Shown here one piece after another: positions 48,277 to 59,095 of a stretch of 64,000 nt of DNA. Each line of letters begins with the position of its first letter. The first letter of the stretch is position 1. Origin of the DNA: an uncultured Bacteroidota bacterium (GTDB lineage: Bacteria > Bacteroidota > Bacteroidia > Chitinophagales > Chitinophagaceae); NCBI GenBank assembly GCA_903887415.1, contig CAISPO010000005.1, forward strand, positions 1 through 64,000, written 5' to 3'. Under the pieces are notes generated by a model. It was not told where the DNA came from. It ran no database searches and saw only the letters and a list, made by a program, of their open reading frames with translations. A program made the translations under genes and the position numbers.

Positions 48277-50439
48277 CTACGAAGACGACCTCTTATAATA
48301 CTCCAACCCCATCCTGATCTCCGTATAACTATACTTATCCCCCAGCAAGTCTTTCAGCGGTTTTAGCGCAAAAGTCTGGCCTGTGCTTTTTATAGTGGAG
48401 ACTATGGTTTCCAGCTTTGCCTTAGATACCAGCTTGTGGATGTTCAACTCACCAGATGTTACGAAATAAGCGAGGTGATTGTCGATGGTAGCTGGTGATA
48501 AGCCTCTCAGCACTGCAATTTCGGGCACACCTATGCCTTCGCGGAACATTTCCAGGCTGGCCTTTTGGGTAGCGCTGGCGGTGGGTTTGGCTGGCTGTTT
48601 CTTTTCTTTCTTTGGTTTCTTAAACTGGATCTTTGAGGCCAGGTTGTGCTCCTGGGCAAACTGCTTTATCACCCGCAGAAAATTGGCACCGTACTTGCTG
48701 ATCTTGTAATCACCAAAGCCGGATATGTGCTTCAGCTCATCGTAGTTTTCGGGCAGGTAGGTGGCTAGCTCTATGAGGGCATTGTCGGGCACTATGTTGT
48801 AGGCGGGCACATGCTCGCGCTCGGCCATATCGGCCCGCACACTGCGCAGATCGTTGAATAGCTGCTTGTCATAGGCCAGTTCTTCCTGCTCGGCCGCTTC
48901 TTCTTTTTCTTTCTTCATTACCAGCTTCAACTCTGATTCCCCTTTCAGTATCTTCCATCCTTTCTCGTTCAGTTTCAGGGTCACAAACTGGTCATCAGTC
49001 TTGTCTATGAGCTTATGGTACAGCAACTGCTGCACCATCCACTGCCACTTTTTTTTTTTCAGGTGCTTGCCTATGCCGTAGGTTTTTAGCTCTTTGTGGA
49101 CAGGCTGTATCTTCTCGCTTGCTGATCCGCGCAGAAAATCTATCACATAGCCGGCGCCATAACGCTCGCCGGTGCGCACTATGGCCGATAGCAGCTTCTG
49201 GGCATCAATGGTGGCGTCCTTCTCCTCCAGCGAGCTCATGCAGTAGTCGCAACTTCCGCAGTAGGCGGGGAAGTCCTCGCCAAAGTATTGCATGAGGTAT
49301 TGCCTCCGGCAGCCTTCATGCTCACAAAACTCCTGCATGAGCTGCAGCTTCTTCTGCGATATAGCCGCCTGCTTCGGGTCATCATTCTGGATAAACCGTT
49401 TGAGCTTGATAATATCGCCTACAGAATAGTACAGGATGGCATCGCTCCTTAATCCATCACGGCCTGCGCGGCCTGTTTCCTGGTAGTAGCCTTCTATGTT
49501 CTTGGATACATCGTGGTGTATCACATACCGTACATTCGACTTGTCTATGCCCATACCAAAGGCTATAGTGGCTACGATCACTTTATAATCGTCGCGCTGA
49601 AAGGCTTCCTGGACTCGGCTGCGGTCACCACCATCCATGCCAGCATGGTAGTAGGCGGCTTTCACCCCTGCCTGGTGCAGGCGGCCCGCAATATCCTCTG
49701 TCGAAGCTCGCGAGAGTGCATAAATAATACCACAGTCGTCCTTGTGCTTTTTTATGTACTCCAGTATATGCCCGAAGGCATCGCGCTTAGGCTGAATAAA
49801 ATAGTAGATATTGGGCCGGTTGAAGCTGGATATGAATATCTGGGGCTTGTGCAATGCGAGGCGAAGCACAATATCATTTTGTGTTACCTTGTCCGCACTG
49901 GCAGTAAGGGCAATGACCGGTATGCCGGGGAACTGCTTTTTCAGCACAGCCAGCTTCAGGTATTCCGGCCTGAAATCGTGCCCCCAGGAGGAGATACAGT
50001 GCGCCTCATCAATAGCAAAAAGCGAAGGGTTCAACGACCGGATAAAAATAAAGAACGACTCACTATTGGCGGGTATGCGCTCCGGGGCTATATACAGCAG
50101 CTTTATGTTTCCCGCCTGCGCATCTTTTATAACCCGGCTTTGCTCTTCGTTAGACTGGGAGGAATTTAGGAACGCAGCATAGATACCATTGGCCACAAGC
50201 GCATCCACCTGGTCTTTCATCAGGGCTATGAGCGGCGAAACCACTATGGTAATACCCGGCAGAAGCATGGCAGGAAGCTGGTAACATATAGACTTGCCAG
50301 CGCCTGTGGGCATAATAGCCAGCGTGTCTTCTGCGTTCAGTACGCTTTCTATTATAGGTAACTGCGTGAGCCGGAATTCATCGTACCCAAAAAAATGCTT
50401 TAGGGCATGGTGTAACTTTTCTCTCGAATAAGTAATCAT
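48277..50439 (-). CDS. recQ: ATP-dependent DNA helicase RecQ
   Basis: AIMPTGAGKSICYQLPA; AIDEAHCISSWGHDFRPEY; YYQETGRAGRDG; RQDC HRDC-like and Zn region. Confidence 0.95.
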   Translation of the reverse strand: MITYSREKLHHALKHFFGYDEFRLTQLPIIESVLNAEDTLAIMPTGAGKSICYQLPAMLLPGITIVVSPLIALMKDQVDALVANGIYAAFLNSSQSNEEQSRVIKDAQAGNIKLLYIAPERIPANSESFFIFIRSLNPSLFAIDEAHCISSWGHDFRPEYLKLAVLKKQFPGIPVIALTASADKVTQNDIVLRLALHKPQIFISSFNRPNIYYFIQPKRDAFGHILEYIKKHKDDCGIIYALSRASTEDIAGRLHQAGVKAAYYHAGMDGGDRSRVQEAFQRDDYKVIVATIAFGMGIDKSNVRYVIHHDVSKNIEGYYQETGRAGRDGLRSDAILYYSVGDIIKLKRFIQNDDPKQAAISQKKLQLMQEFCEHEGCRRQYLMQYFGEDFPAYCGSCDYCMSSLEEKDATIDAQKLLSAIVRTGERYGAGYVIDFLRGSASEKIQPVHKELKTYGIGKHLKKKKWQWMVQQLLYHKLIDKTDDQFVTLKLNEKGWKILKGESELKLVMKKEKEEAAEQEELAYDKQLFNDLRSVRADMAEREHVPAYNIVPDNALIELATYLPENYDELKHISGFGDYKISKYGANFLRVIKQFAQEHNLASKIQFKKPKKEKKQPAKPTASATQKASLEMFREGIGVPEIAVLRGLSPATIDNHLAYFVTSGELNIHKLVSKAKLETIVSTIKSTGQTFALKPLKDLLGDKYSYTEIRMGLEYYKRSSS

Positions 50440-50574
50440 CTTTTGTATTTATCAGCTGCAAGATAAATACTAAAATCCCCAACGGCAATGCACAGTAAAA
50501 TCAATTGTTTTTGTTAACGATTTCCATCCTGCCAGCCATCGGGATAATTCCCGTAAAAAAATAATAAACTATCA

Positions 50575-50928
50575 ATGCAATTTTATACTTTAGCGTCAAA
50601 CAAAACCAATATGAAAAAAATAGTTTGCATTTTATTGTCCATCCTGATCATGGGCACTGCATCATTTGCACAAGACAAAACAGCAAAAAAGCCGGCGAAA
50701 AAGGATGCTGCCAAGTCAGCACCAGCAAAAAAAGAAACGCCTGCAAAAGAATCGGCAGACAAGAAGCCTGGTAAAATGAAAAAAGACGGTACGCCAGATA
50801 TGCGTGCGAAAGAAAACAAAGCCGCAAAACCAGCAGCAGGGCCAATGAAAAAAGACGGCACCCCTGATATGCGCTACAAGGCAAACAAAGACGCAGCAGC
50901 TAAGAAAGATGCTCCCTCAAAGAAATAA
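50575..50928 (+). CDS. Secreted Lys/Ala-rich protein with duplicated MKKDGTPDMRxKxNK motif
   Basis: Signal peptide MKKIVCILLSILIMGTASFAQ (start 50611); two KMKKDGTPDMR copies. Confidence 0.65.
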   Translation: MQFYTLASNKTNMKKIVCILLSILIMGTASFAQDKTAKKPAKKDAAKSAPAKKETPAKESADKKPGKMKKDGTPDMRAKENKAAKPAAGPMKKDGTPDMRYKANKDAAAKKDAPSKK

Positions 50929-50947
50929 CCAATCCGAAATTTGTAAG

Positions 50948-50983
50948 CAACTGATTTGCAATTACATTATTGCAAATCAGTTG
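50948..50983. terminator. 15-bp perfect hairpin downstream of the KDGTPDMR gene
   Basis: CAACTGATTTGCAAT-TACATT-ATTGCAAATCAGTTG. Confidence 0.55.
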
Positions 50984-51052
50984 TTATATACCGGATAGTA
51001 AAGTATTTCCTGTAATTTAGCCCATTAATACCATAGTAAATAAATACCCTTT

Positions 51053-51601
51053 ATGCGCATAATCATGAAACTTACTTTTATTTGCCTGGGCATCTTCATC
51101 TTGTCATCATGCAACCCGAAGAATATACCCTGGCAAAAGTACACGTCCAATGAAGGTGCATACACTGTATATATGCCGGCGCCGATCAAGAAAAAAGACC
51201 AGAAAGGGTTTTCTATATTCGGGAGGCAGGTTATTTCCCATATTGTGTATTGGGATCCGCCAACATTCACTATCGATAAATTTAAACTTTTCGAAGTTGC
51301 TTATACCGATTGCCCGGCAAACATATGCAGGGATACAGCGCTGCTCAATACCATGCTGGACAGCGCTATCATTACACGAAGGAGAGACTATACAGATGCC
51401 GAAATACCAATACAAAACATAGAATTGAATGGATATGCCGGCCGTGCGTTTTTCTATGATGGGGAAGGGAATATGCTGGTAAGCGTGAAGACGTGTATTG
51501 TTAACGACCGTATTTATGACTTCATAGTAGTGTCGAAGAAGAATTATGCTACTAACAATGAAGTGAGCGCGTTCTTCGATTCGTTCCAGTCGCTGAAGTA
51601 A
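51053..51601 (+). CDS. Lipoprotein of unknown function
   Basis: MKLTFICLGIFILSSCNPKN lipobox (start 51065). Confidence 0.6.
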   Translation: MRIIMKLTFICLGIFILSSCNPKNIPWQKYTSNEGAYTVYMPAPIKKKDQKGFSIFGRQVISHIVYWDPPTFTIDKFKLFEVAYTDCPANICRDTALLNTMLDSAIITRRRDYTDAEIPIQNIELNGYAGRAFFYDGEGNMLVSVKTCIVNDRIYDFIVVSKKNYATNNEVSAFFDSFQSLK

Positions 51602-51749
51602 AGACGTTGCGCGCGAAGGACAAAAAAATCCCGAAAACCTGCGTGCAGGTAAGCCGGGAGGCAAATCCAAGGTTTTTTTTCCATTTTGTTTTTAAGGGCG
51701 CCAAGCAATGAGTTAGAACTATTACAAGCATAGGAAACTTCCTGCACCC

Positions 51750-53168
51750 ATGCTGTTTAATACAACAGATTTCGCCATATTCTTTTGCATTGTACTGGCA
51801 GTGTACTGGCTGGTATGGAAGTGGCGAAATGCCCAAAACTTAGTCTTACTGGCTGCAAGCGGATATTTTTATTTTTGCTTTCGCCACAGCCTTCCTATTT
51901 ATTTGTACTGTGTTATAGGTGCAGGTTACCTATCCGGTATCCTAATAAATATGCTGAACGAGAAATCGAAGCGAAAGGCAGTGCTTGTGTGTAGCATTAT
52001 TATTATTGGAGCAGGGCTCACCTACATAAAATATAGCGGGCTGATATTTGGCAACATACCCGGACTGGACAAGTGGCAGGCATCGGTACTCAAGATTGTT
52101 ACACCCATAGGTATCAGTTACTTTACGTTTTCATCAATAGGGTATATTACAGAGGTCTATCGGAAGACCATAATTCCGGAGCGGAATTTCATTACTTATG
52201 CGGCATACATCAGTTATTTTCCGCACATTCTTTCGGGGCCTATACCGTCAGCGGCTAAGATACTGCCTCAGTTCAGGAAAAATTTTATCCCCAACCCGGT
52301 GCAGATAGAGCAATCTTTTGGTGAGATCATATGGGGGCTATTCAAAAAAATGGTGGTGGCCGATAATGTGGTGCTGACGGTTAACTATGTTTTCGACCGG
52401 TATGAGGACTTGAACGGCAGTACGCTGTTCTTAGGGACTACCCTGTTCAGCCTATATCTGTATGCCGACTTTTCGGGCTACTCAGAGATAGCAATGGGCA
52501 CATCGAGGTTGCTTGGTATTGAACTGGCCAAGAACTTCCGGATGCCATTTTTTAGCCGTAACCCCGGAGAGTTCTGGCGGCGGTGGCACACATCGCTCAG
52601 GAAGTGGTTCCTGGATTATATATACCTGCCTATGGGCGGCAAACAAGGTTCTATAGTACATTATATACTGCTCATACTTTTTATCTTCAGCTTCAGCGGG
52701 CTATGGCATGGAGCCAATTATACCTTTATCTGCTGGGGTTTTCTCAATGGGCTTTACTTTGTTCCCTACATACTCACAGGCACACTTACAAGATATAAAG
52801 AACCTGTTGCCGCCAGAAGGAAGCTGCCTACTGCAAAAGAATTTCTACAGGTACTGCTTACGTTCAACCTGGTGACTATTTCGCGGGTGTTTTTCCGGTC
52901 GCCGGATATCCATGTGGCAGGTGATTTTTTCTCTAAAATATTTTCCGCAAGTTTTTTTCAGGCGCCACTGCACCTGGCCACGACCAATGTGCTTTGGTGC
53001 ATGCCTATGCTGGCAGTGGAGTGGATACAGCAGGGAAAAGACTATGTACTCGATGCTTGGAAATTGAATATTTTTATCCGATTACTTATCTTCGGAGCAG
53101 TTATAGCATCTATCTGGTATTTTCATAAACAGATGAATACGACCGAGTATTATTATTTTAAATTTTAG
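51750..53168 (+). CDS. MBOAT-family membrane O-acyltransferase (AlgI-like)
   Basis: MLFNTTDFAIFFCIVLAVYWLVW; RNPGEFWRRWHTSLRKWFLDYIYLPMGGKQG; FSGLWHGANYTFICWG. Confidence 0.92.
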   Translation: MLFNTTDFAIFFCIVLAVYWLVWKWRNAQNLVLLAASGYFYFCFRHSLPIYLYCVIGAGYLSGILINMLNEKSKRKAVLVCSIIIIGAGLTYIKYSGLIFGNIPGLDKWQASVLKIVTPIGISYFTFSSIGYITEVYRKTIIPERNFITYAAYISYFPHILSGPIPSAAKILPQFRKNFIPNPVQIEQSFGEIIWGLFKKMVVADNVVLTVNYVFDRYEDLNGSTLFLGTTLFSLYLYADFSGYSEIAMGTSRLLGIELAKNFRMPFFSRNPGEFWRRWHTSLRKWFLDYIYLPMGGKQGSIVHYILLILFIFSFSGLWHGANYTFICWGFLNGLYFVPYILTGTLTRYKEPVAARRKLPTAKEFLQVLLTFNLVTISRVFFRSPDIHVAGDFFSKIFSASFFQAPLHLATTNVLWCMPMLAVEWIQQGKDYVLDAWKLNIFIRLLIFGAVIASIWYFHKQMNTTEYYYFKF

Positions 53169-53190
53169 AATCAGCCTAAAAATCAAATGT

Positions 53191-54207
53191 ATGAAGTCGA
53201 AGTTCCTCGTTGCCACTGGCATTTTGGCCATTTCTGTTTTAAATAGCTGTGGCCCGGACAATTCGCATAAGAGTACCACTACTGCTGCAGATGTGGCAAC
53301 AGAAAATAACAAAAAGAAGATAGACGAGCTTAACAAGCAATATCCGCGCATACCTGACGACCGGATACTGGAAAATAACGGCAGCAGCTCAGCGCTGTAT
53401 GCCGAGCTGAAAGGGCGTTATAAAGACAATCTCACAAAGCTAAAAGAAGATGTAGCTGCAACGGGGGCACAATTCGTTGTTGTTATCATTACCCCTGAAG
53501 CGGGCAGGCAGCCAACATTGCCTAATGTTTACGGCATACCATTCATTAAGTCCACCTGCAGCCAGTTGGGGATAGAGTGCATAGACATGAGCCCTGCCCT
53601 GGCAACGCAAGACCTGAAGGTGATAACACAAACCCCTAAGGACGGACATTGGTCTAAAAAAGGAGCCATATTCCTTGCCAGCCAGCTTGCACCCATCATT
53701 AAAAAACACAGCGATGCAAAAAGCACTTTAAGTTATAAAGACGCTGAGCGGCCGGAAACATTTGGTGACCTTCCCCCAAATGATGATGAGGTGCTGGACG
53801 GAGGAAAGAACCTGCCCTATCACCTTACGGCCAATGGGCAGGGCTGCCGTATGAGCCATAATCTGAAATTCCCAAAGGCAAAACAGCATATTTTATTTCT
53901 AGGCGGCTCACAGATCTATTCGCCCTTCCTGGATAATGAGTTTATCGCTACCACCCTGTTGGAAAAACAATTCCCCAATGCAGAGATGATCAATACAGGC
54001 ATGATCGCATCGAGCCTGGATGATTATGTTTCACTCTTCGAAGAGAAGGCAAAGTATTGTGAGCCAGACCTGGTGATCGTACAAACGAACGGAGGCGATA
54101 TAACCGACTTTTTCTTCTCCAACCGCAACCACCTTTCGAGGATACAAAAGCCCCGTCTGCCATCACCAAATGAGGCAAAATTTTATGCACAGGCTTATAG
54201 TAAGTAG
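53191..54207 (+). CDS. Lipoprotein, SGNH/AlgX-like putative acetyl hydrolase/transferase
   Basis: Lipobox AISVLNSCG; DGHWSKKGAIFLASQLAP; adjacent to MBOAT gene. Confidence 0.55.
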   Translation: MKSKFLVATGILAISVLNSCGPDNSHKSTTTAADVATENNKKKIDELNKQYPRIPDDRILENNGSSSALYAELKGRYKDNLTKLKEDVAATGAQFVVVIITPEAGRQPTLPNVYGIPFIKSTCSQLGIECIDMSPALATQDLKVITQTPKDGHWSKKGAIFLASQLAPIIKKHSDAKSTLSYKDAERPETFGDLPPNDDEVLDGGKNLPYHLTANGQGCRMSHNLKFPKAKQHILFLGGSQIYSPFLDNEFIATTLLEKQFPNAEMINTGMIASSLDDYVSLFEEKAKYCEPDLVIVQTNGGDITDFFFSNRNHLSRIQKPRLPSPNEAKFYAQAYSK

Positions 54208-54281
54208 CCTGTTGGGCATGATTTTAGATAACCTCAACAGGAATTCGTAATTTTCGTAAAATTGCAAATTCACATTCCCCT

Positions 54282-55208
54282 ATGGAATACAAAGACTATT
54301 ACAAAGTATTAGGCGTAGAAAAAAAGGCTACGCAGGACGATATAAAGAAGGCATACCGCAAACTGGCGGTAAAGTACCATCCCGACAAGAACCCCGGAGA
54401 TAAGAAGGCCGAAGAGAAATTTAAAGAAATAAATGAAGCCAACGATGTATTAAGCGATCCCGAGAAGAGAAAGAAATATGACGACCTGGGCGAAAACTGG
54501 CAGGCATACCAACAAGGCGGCTTCCCCGGTGGTTTCGGGCAGCAGACAGGCAGGAGCAGGCAGCAGGGCCGATCTCAGCAATATTCTTCGGGCGATGAGA
54601 GCCAGTTCTCAGATTTCTTTGAGTCGATCTTCGGGAGCGGAGGTGGCGGTTTTAGCAGCGGGGGCAAAAGCAGCCGGAGCCGGCCTATGAAAGGCGAAGA
54701 CTACCAGGCGGAAACCACAATAACACTGGAGGAAGCATTTCACGGCACATCGCGCCAGATAAACCTGCCGGAACAGAAGCTGAATATGAAGCTGAAGCCG
54801 GGTATAGAAGACGGGCAGGTCCTGCGCATGAAAGACAAAGGCGGGCCCGGCAGAAATGGCGGGCCGAACGGCGACCTGTTCATTACCATACATATTATGC
54901 CCAACCAGCAGTTTGAAAGAAAGGGCAATGATCTTTATTTCGACCAACCACTGAATGCTTTTACCGCGATACTCGGAGGAAAGCTATCTGCACAAGGCCT
55001 TGATAAAGCAGTTAGCATCAAGATACCGGCAGGCACCGACAGCAACAAAGTCTTCAGGCTGAAGGGAATGGGCATGCCCATATATGCAGACCCGGAGCAG
55101 CGGGGCGATGGCTATGTGCGGGTGATACTTACTGTGCCAAAGAACCTGTCTGAGCAAGACAAGGAGCTATTGTCAAAGATCGCAGGCAGATCAGAAACGG
55201 GAAACTAA
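54282..55208 (+). CDS. DnaJ C-terminal domain protein (CbpA-like)
   Basis: [36 protein letters not shown]. Confidence 0.9.
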   Translation: MEYKDYYKVLGVEKKATQDDIKKAYRKLAVKYHPDKNPGDKKAEEKFKEINEANDVLSDPEKRKKYDDLGENWQAYQQGGFPGGFGQQTGRSRQQGRSQQYSSGDESQFSDFFESIFGSGGGGFSSGGKSSRSRPMKGEDYQAETTITLEEAFHGTSRQINLPEQKLNMKLKPGIEDGQVLRMKDKGGPGRNGGPNGDLFITIHIMPNQQFERKGNDLYFDQPLNAFTAILGGKLSAQGLDKAVSIKIPAGTDSNKVFRLKGMGMPIYADPEQRGDGYVRVILTVPKNLSEQDKELLSKIAGRSETGN

Positions 55209-55216
55209 GCGGCTTT

Positions 55217-55990
55217 CTATGGAGCAATAGCTGAGTCAACCATCTGGTTGTTAACCGCATTATAAACGCCCTTGCCCGTGGTATAGTCCTCATACAGAGA
55301 AACATCATTGGTCACATAAGCATATACCGCATAATAAGCCATCTGGCCTGAAGAAATACCTGCATCGAGAAGGTCTTGTTTGTAGATAACATAACTTGCC
55401 TTTGTTGCATTTGCAGGAATAGCCTTTGCATAAACCAGTAAGTAATTGGATACAGCATTGCTGACAGATGCGTTGTTACTGACAAAAACAATGAACTCCC
55501 GCGCACGGGTGTCCGCATTAAACGTTATTACCAGTGAGTCGTTAGGGGCAGGAGAGGCTGGGTTACTATAGGTAGTAAAAGTGGTAAAGGCAAAGTTGGG
55601 GATAGCTGCCATTTTTATATCCTTGTTGAGCGTATCAGCGAGAAACTGGAATTTGTCCAGCACCGTGGATGCATAACCGGAAGCGGACGCACTGATTATA
55701 TAATCGCCTGTGGATATACTGCCGAATTGATAAAAACCCGTTGCATCTGGGTTTATGGGAGCACCTCCATTCAGTGATATTTGCGCACTATTCAGCCCGG
55801 TAAGCACTTTACCGCCATATTGATCTACTAGGTCCACGTGCCCGCTTATGGCGCCGGTATAAGACGGCCCGGCAGGGCCTGTGGCGCCAGCAGCAACGGC
55901 GGGGCCAGTATCGCCTTTCTTGGTGCAAGATGCTCCAGCTAAAATGATAAGACCTAATAAGGCAATAAAGAAGTTGTTTTTGGTGTACAT
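55217..55990 (-). CDS. Lipoprotein with carboxypeptidase-regulatory-like domain, paralogue of 56194..56931
   Basis: GASCTKKGDTGPAVAAGATGPAGPSYTGAISGHVDLVDQYGGKVLTGLNSAQISLNG. Confidence 0.65.
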   Translation of the reverse strand: MYTKNNFFIALLGLIILAGASCTKKGDTGPAVAAGATGPAGPSYTGAISGHVDLVDQYGGKVLTGLNSAQISLNGGAPINPDATGFYQFGSISTGDYIISASASGYASTVLDKFQFLADTLNKDIKMAAIPNFAFTTFTTYSNPASPAPNDSLVITFNADTRAREFIVFVSNNASVSNAVSNYLLVYAKAIPANATKASYVIYKQDLLDAGISSGQMAYYAVYAYVTNDVSLYEDYTTGKGVYNAVNNQMVDSAIAP

Positions 55991-56193
55991 GAAAGTAAAT
56001 TTTAGTATGCGGTTGCCGTTTGGACGATAATAATAACAAAAGGTTTAAAGTGCATGTTTTTTAATTGCGGGCCAGGGCGAGTTGTGTATAACTGTATTAC
56101 GCCCCTGGCTTACTCCTCGCCTTGTTGTATTATCTCAGGCCTGCGCCCATATCTGATATATTTCGCAACTTCACGGCTAATCTTGTATATCAT

Positions 56194-56931
56194 TTATGGT
56201 ACCATAGCTGAGTCTATCTGCGGATAGTTTACCGCATTGTAAACCATCTTGCCTGTAGCCTGGTCTTCGTAAGCAGAGGCATCATTTAGTGAGTGGCTAT
56301 AAACAGCATAATAGACTTCATTGCCGCTTTCAAAACCAGCATTATAAAGCTCCTGGGCGCTTATATAGACAGGCACTTTAGTGGCATTTGCAGGAATGTT
56401 TTTCGCAAAACTAAGCAGGAAAGCTGCGGGAAAATTGCTCACTGACGGCGTGTTGCCAACAAAAACCACAAGGCTGCGGATGTTGGGGTCGGCGGTGCAA
56501 TTAATGTTTAGCGTATCATACCCGCCACCGGCACCAGTTGTTAACGTCAGTGAGAAAGAAGGTATTGCAGACAGTCCGATATCTTTGTTGAACGTACCAC
56601 TCAAAAACTGGAAATTGTTCGTATTGGTAGCGCCATAGCCCGAATCGGAAGCGGTGATATTATATTCACCTGTAGCAATGTAATTGTATGCGTAGTATCC
56701 CGAATTATCAGGATTGATGTAAGCCGTAGTGCCGGAGATAGTGAGCCTTACGGAATCAACGCCTGTCAACACTTTGACGCCATACTGATCGAACAGGCTC
56801 ACGTGGCCGCTGATGCTCCCTACATAGGATGGGCCGGCAGGGCCAGTGGGGCCGGTGGGGCCTTCTTTAGCGCAGGAAGCAAACAATGAGATAATAGATA
56901 ATGCGGCGACAGCTAATTTATGATTTCGCAT
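56194..56931 (-). CDS. Lipoprotein with collagen-like GPTGPTGPAGPS and carboxypeptidase-regulatory-like domain
   Basis: FASCAKEGPTGPTGPAGPSYVGSISGHVSLFDQYGVKVLTGVDSVRLTISG. Confidence 0.65.
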   Translation of the reverse strand: MRNHKLAVAALSIISLFASCAKEGPTGPTGPAGPSYVGSISGHVSLFDQYGVKVLTGVDSVRLTISGTTAYINPDNSGYYAYNYIATGEYNITASDSGYGATNTNNFQFLSGTFNKDIGLSAIPSFSLTLTTGAGGGYDTLNINCTADPNIRSLVVFVGNTPSVSNFPAAFLLSFAKNIPANATKVPVYISAQELYNAGFESGNEVYYAVYSHSLNDASAYEDQATGKMVYNAVNYPQIDSAMVP

Positions 56932-56966
56932 GAAAAAATTCTTTTAGAAATGTAAATATCCGAAGT

Positions 56967-57692
56967 TTAAAACAAATAAATAAACCGTAAGCTAAACAGG
57001 TTATTGAATTGCCCTTGGTTGCCATACCCATAGCCCAGTGGTATCCTGTCTGCCGGACGGATAGAAGTAATAGAATATTCAAAACGGGCGTTGGCATACA
57101 GTTTTTTATAAAGCCGCCTGCTGAGGCCAAAAATATATTCAAGATCGGTTTTGTTAAAAGCGTTGGCAACGGGGTCTATCAGTACAGGCTGGTCGGCCTG
57201 TACCCATTCGCTTGAAGAAACGAGGTATGCATAAGAAATGCCGGCTTCCACGTCGAACTTATAGTATATATAATGTAAGGTTAGCGGCACTTCCACATAA
57301 TTCACGTTCATGAAATATTTTGTAACATAAGTACCAATCGCAGGCGACTCCGTTACATCCTCTCCCCTGCTCCCTTTCCGCGAATACAGCAGTTCCATGC
57401 TGGCCCCGAATGCGGGCGTAAAATGAACATACACTACTCCGCCCGCATTCAACGCGACTTTATGGTAACCGTAGTAAGTATCTCCATCTATCTGCGAAAA
57501 ATTGAGCCCGAGTATCAGCCCCCCGTTAAATACCTTCGGGTCTTCAATAAAGTAATTGCTTTGGGCATATGTTTTCACGCCCAAAGAAAATAATAAACTA
57601 AATAAGGAGATACAACGTAACTTCATCAATCCGGGGTTCCCTGCAAAAATAAGATTAAATAAGGCTGAAAGGCCTGTTAAATCTTGTGGCAC
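56967..57692 (-). CDS. Outer membrane beta-barrel (PorT/porin-like) protein
   Basis: GLILGLNFSQIDGDTYYGYHKVALNAGGVVYVHFTPAFGASMELLYSRKGS. Confidence 0.7.
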   Translation of the reverse strand: MPQDLTGLSALFNLIFAGNPGLMKLRCISLFSLLFSLGVKTYAQSNYFIEDPKVFNGGLILGLNFSQIDGDTYYGYHKVALNAGGVVYVHFTPAFGASMELLYSRKGSRGEDVTESPAIGTYVTKYFMNVNYVEVPLTLHYIYYKFDVEAGISYAYLVSSSEWVQADQPVLIDPVANAFNKTDLEYIFGLSRRLYKKLYANARFEYSITSIRPADRIPLGYGYGNQGQFNNLFSLRFIYLF

Positions 57693-57724
57693 TGGATTTA
57701 TACTTTCATTAAAAACAAAACTTT

Positions 57725-57913
57725 ATGGACGACAAAGAACTGCAAAAGAAATGGCCTGCGATAAAGGATAAGATAAAAGAGCTGCACCCTGATTTGGATG
57801 ATAAAGACCTGCATTATGAATTCGGGAAAGAATCAGAGCTATTGCTGCGCCTGCAGGAAAAGCTGGGAAAGACAAATAAAGAAATTAAAGACTGGTTGAG
57901 CTTTATGGGGTAG
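57725..57913 (+). CDS. Small charged CsbD-like protein
   Basis: KKWPAIKDKIKELHPDLDDKDLHYEFGKESELLLRLQEKLGKT. Confidence 0.5.
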   Translation: MDDKELQKKWPAIKDKIKELHPDLDDKDLHYEFGKESELLLRLQEKLGKTNKEIKDWLSFMG

Positions 57914-57921
57914 ATCACAAA

Positions 57922-58596
57922 CTACAGGTCTTCCTTTTTCTCCAGTTCACCGCTTTCGTTATAGTATTCCCACCGGCCTATTTTTTCCGGGACATAGATG
58001 TTATGTGTCTGTAATTTGTAGATCTTCTTTTCTTCTACCGGATCTTCTATTGTCAAGGTATCGGTAGTGATTTGGGAAACCGCGCTGTAAAAGCCACTGA
58101 CTTTGAGCTTGCCGCCCGGATAAAATTCCTGGTATGTGCCTGAGATGCAGGAGCTATTTACCCCTTTGTCTCCAATGATGGCATAGTTACATACTGTTTT
58201 TAATTTCCCGGTATTGTAAAATTCCTGCCATGTACCAACCGGGTTGCTCTTTTCATAGTATCCTGTGATCTTTGTTTTGCCATTTGAGAAATGTTCAACC
58301 CATTTTCCAACCTGCAGATACTTCTCACCAGCAAGTGTAAACGACCCTTCCGCAATTAATTTATGGTCCTTGCCAAGCAGCTTGTAATAGGAAGCATCTT
58401 CATCAATGCAAACAATATGGCTGCTATCCCCGGTAGCTTCGTAATATTTTAGCGAGTCATTCTCTTTTACCAGGCGGTTATCTTCTTCAGAAGTAAACTC
58501 AAATGGAATATCTGCTGAAAAAGCGGGCTGCGCAAATGTCTTAGCAGTGATACAAAAGATGAGTATAAAGGATAAAAGCAGTGGTCTGGAGGTCAT
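57922..58596 (-). CDS. MORN/YwqK-like repeat secreted protein
   Basis: HFSNGKTKITGYYEKSNPVGTWQEFYNTGKLKTVCNY...GTYQEFYPGGKLKVSGFY. Confidence 0.65.
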   Translation of the reverse strand: MTSRPLLLSFILIFCITAKTFAQPAFSADIPFEFTSEEDNRLVKENDSLKYYEATGDSSHIVCIDEDASYYKLLGKDHKLIAEGSFTLAGEKYLQVGKWVEHFSNGKTKITGYYEKSNPVGTWQEFYNTGKLKTVCNYAIIGDKGVNSSCISGTYQEFYPGGKLKVSGFYSAVSQITTDTLTIEDPVEEKKIYKLQTHNIYVPEKIGRWEYYNESGELEKKEDL

Positions 58597-58922
58597 TTCT
58601 TTTTGGGTTTAAAGACCAGGTCGTAAGAGTGGTCTATCAATTCTTTCAGTTGTTTTTTGGTTAGCGTGTTATCGATGATCACTGTATTCCAATGCTTTTT
58701 GTTCATGTGGTAGCCTGGCAGAATACAGCCATACTGTTCACGCAACTCTATAGCCCTTTCGGGATCGCACTTCACATTGAATTGCAGCGGCTGGTCTGTT
58801 AATCCTACTAATAAAAATATTTTACCGTTGACTTTAAACACGAGCGTTTCCTCCCCAAAGGGGAAGCCTTCCTCCACTTCTGGCTTCGATAATGAGTAGC
58901 TTCTTATCTCTTCAACATTCAC
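58593..58922 (-). CDS. MmcQ/YjbR family protein
   Basis: SLSKPEVEEGFPFGEETLVFKVNGKIFLLVGL...KHWNTVII. Confidence 0.88.
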   Translation of the reverse strand: MNVEEIRSYSLSKPEVEEGFPFGEETLVFKVNGKIFLLVGLTDQPLQFNVKCDPERAIELREQYGCILPGYHMNKKHWNTVIIDNTLTKKQLKELIDHSYDLVFKPKKK

Positions 58923-59095
58923 CGGCTATACCTATTTAAACAGGGCAAAGTTATAATAAACGGGCCTTAATAATTACTTAATGCAAGCCGCAGCGTGTTG
59001 GCATAATATTACTATGCTATTATGTAATTGTAAAGCGCAATAATGGGTAAATGTTTATCCTAAATTGTAGTCAGTATTTAAAACCTTTAAAAACA

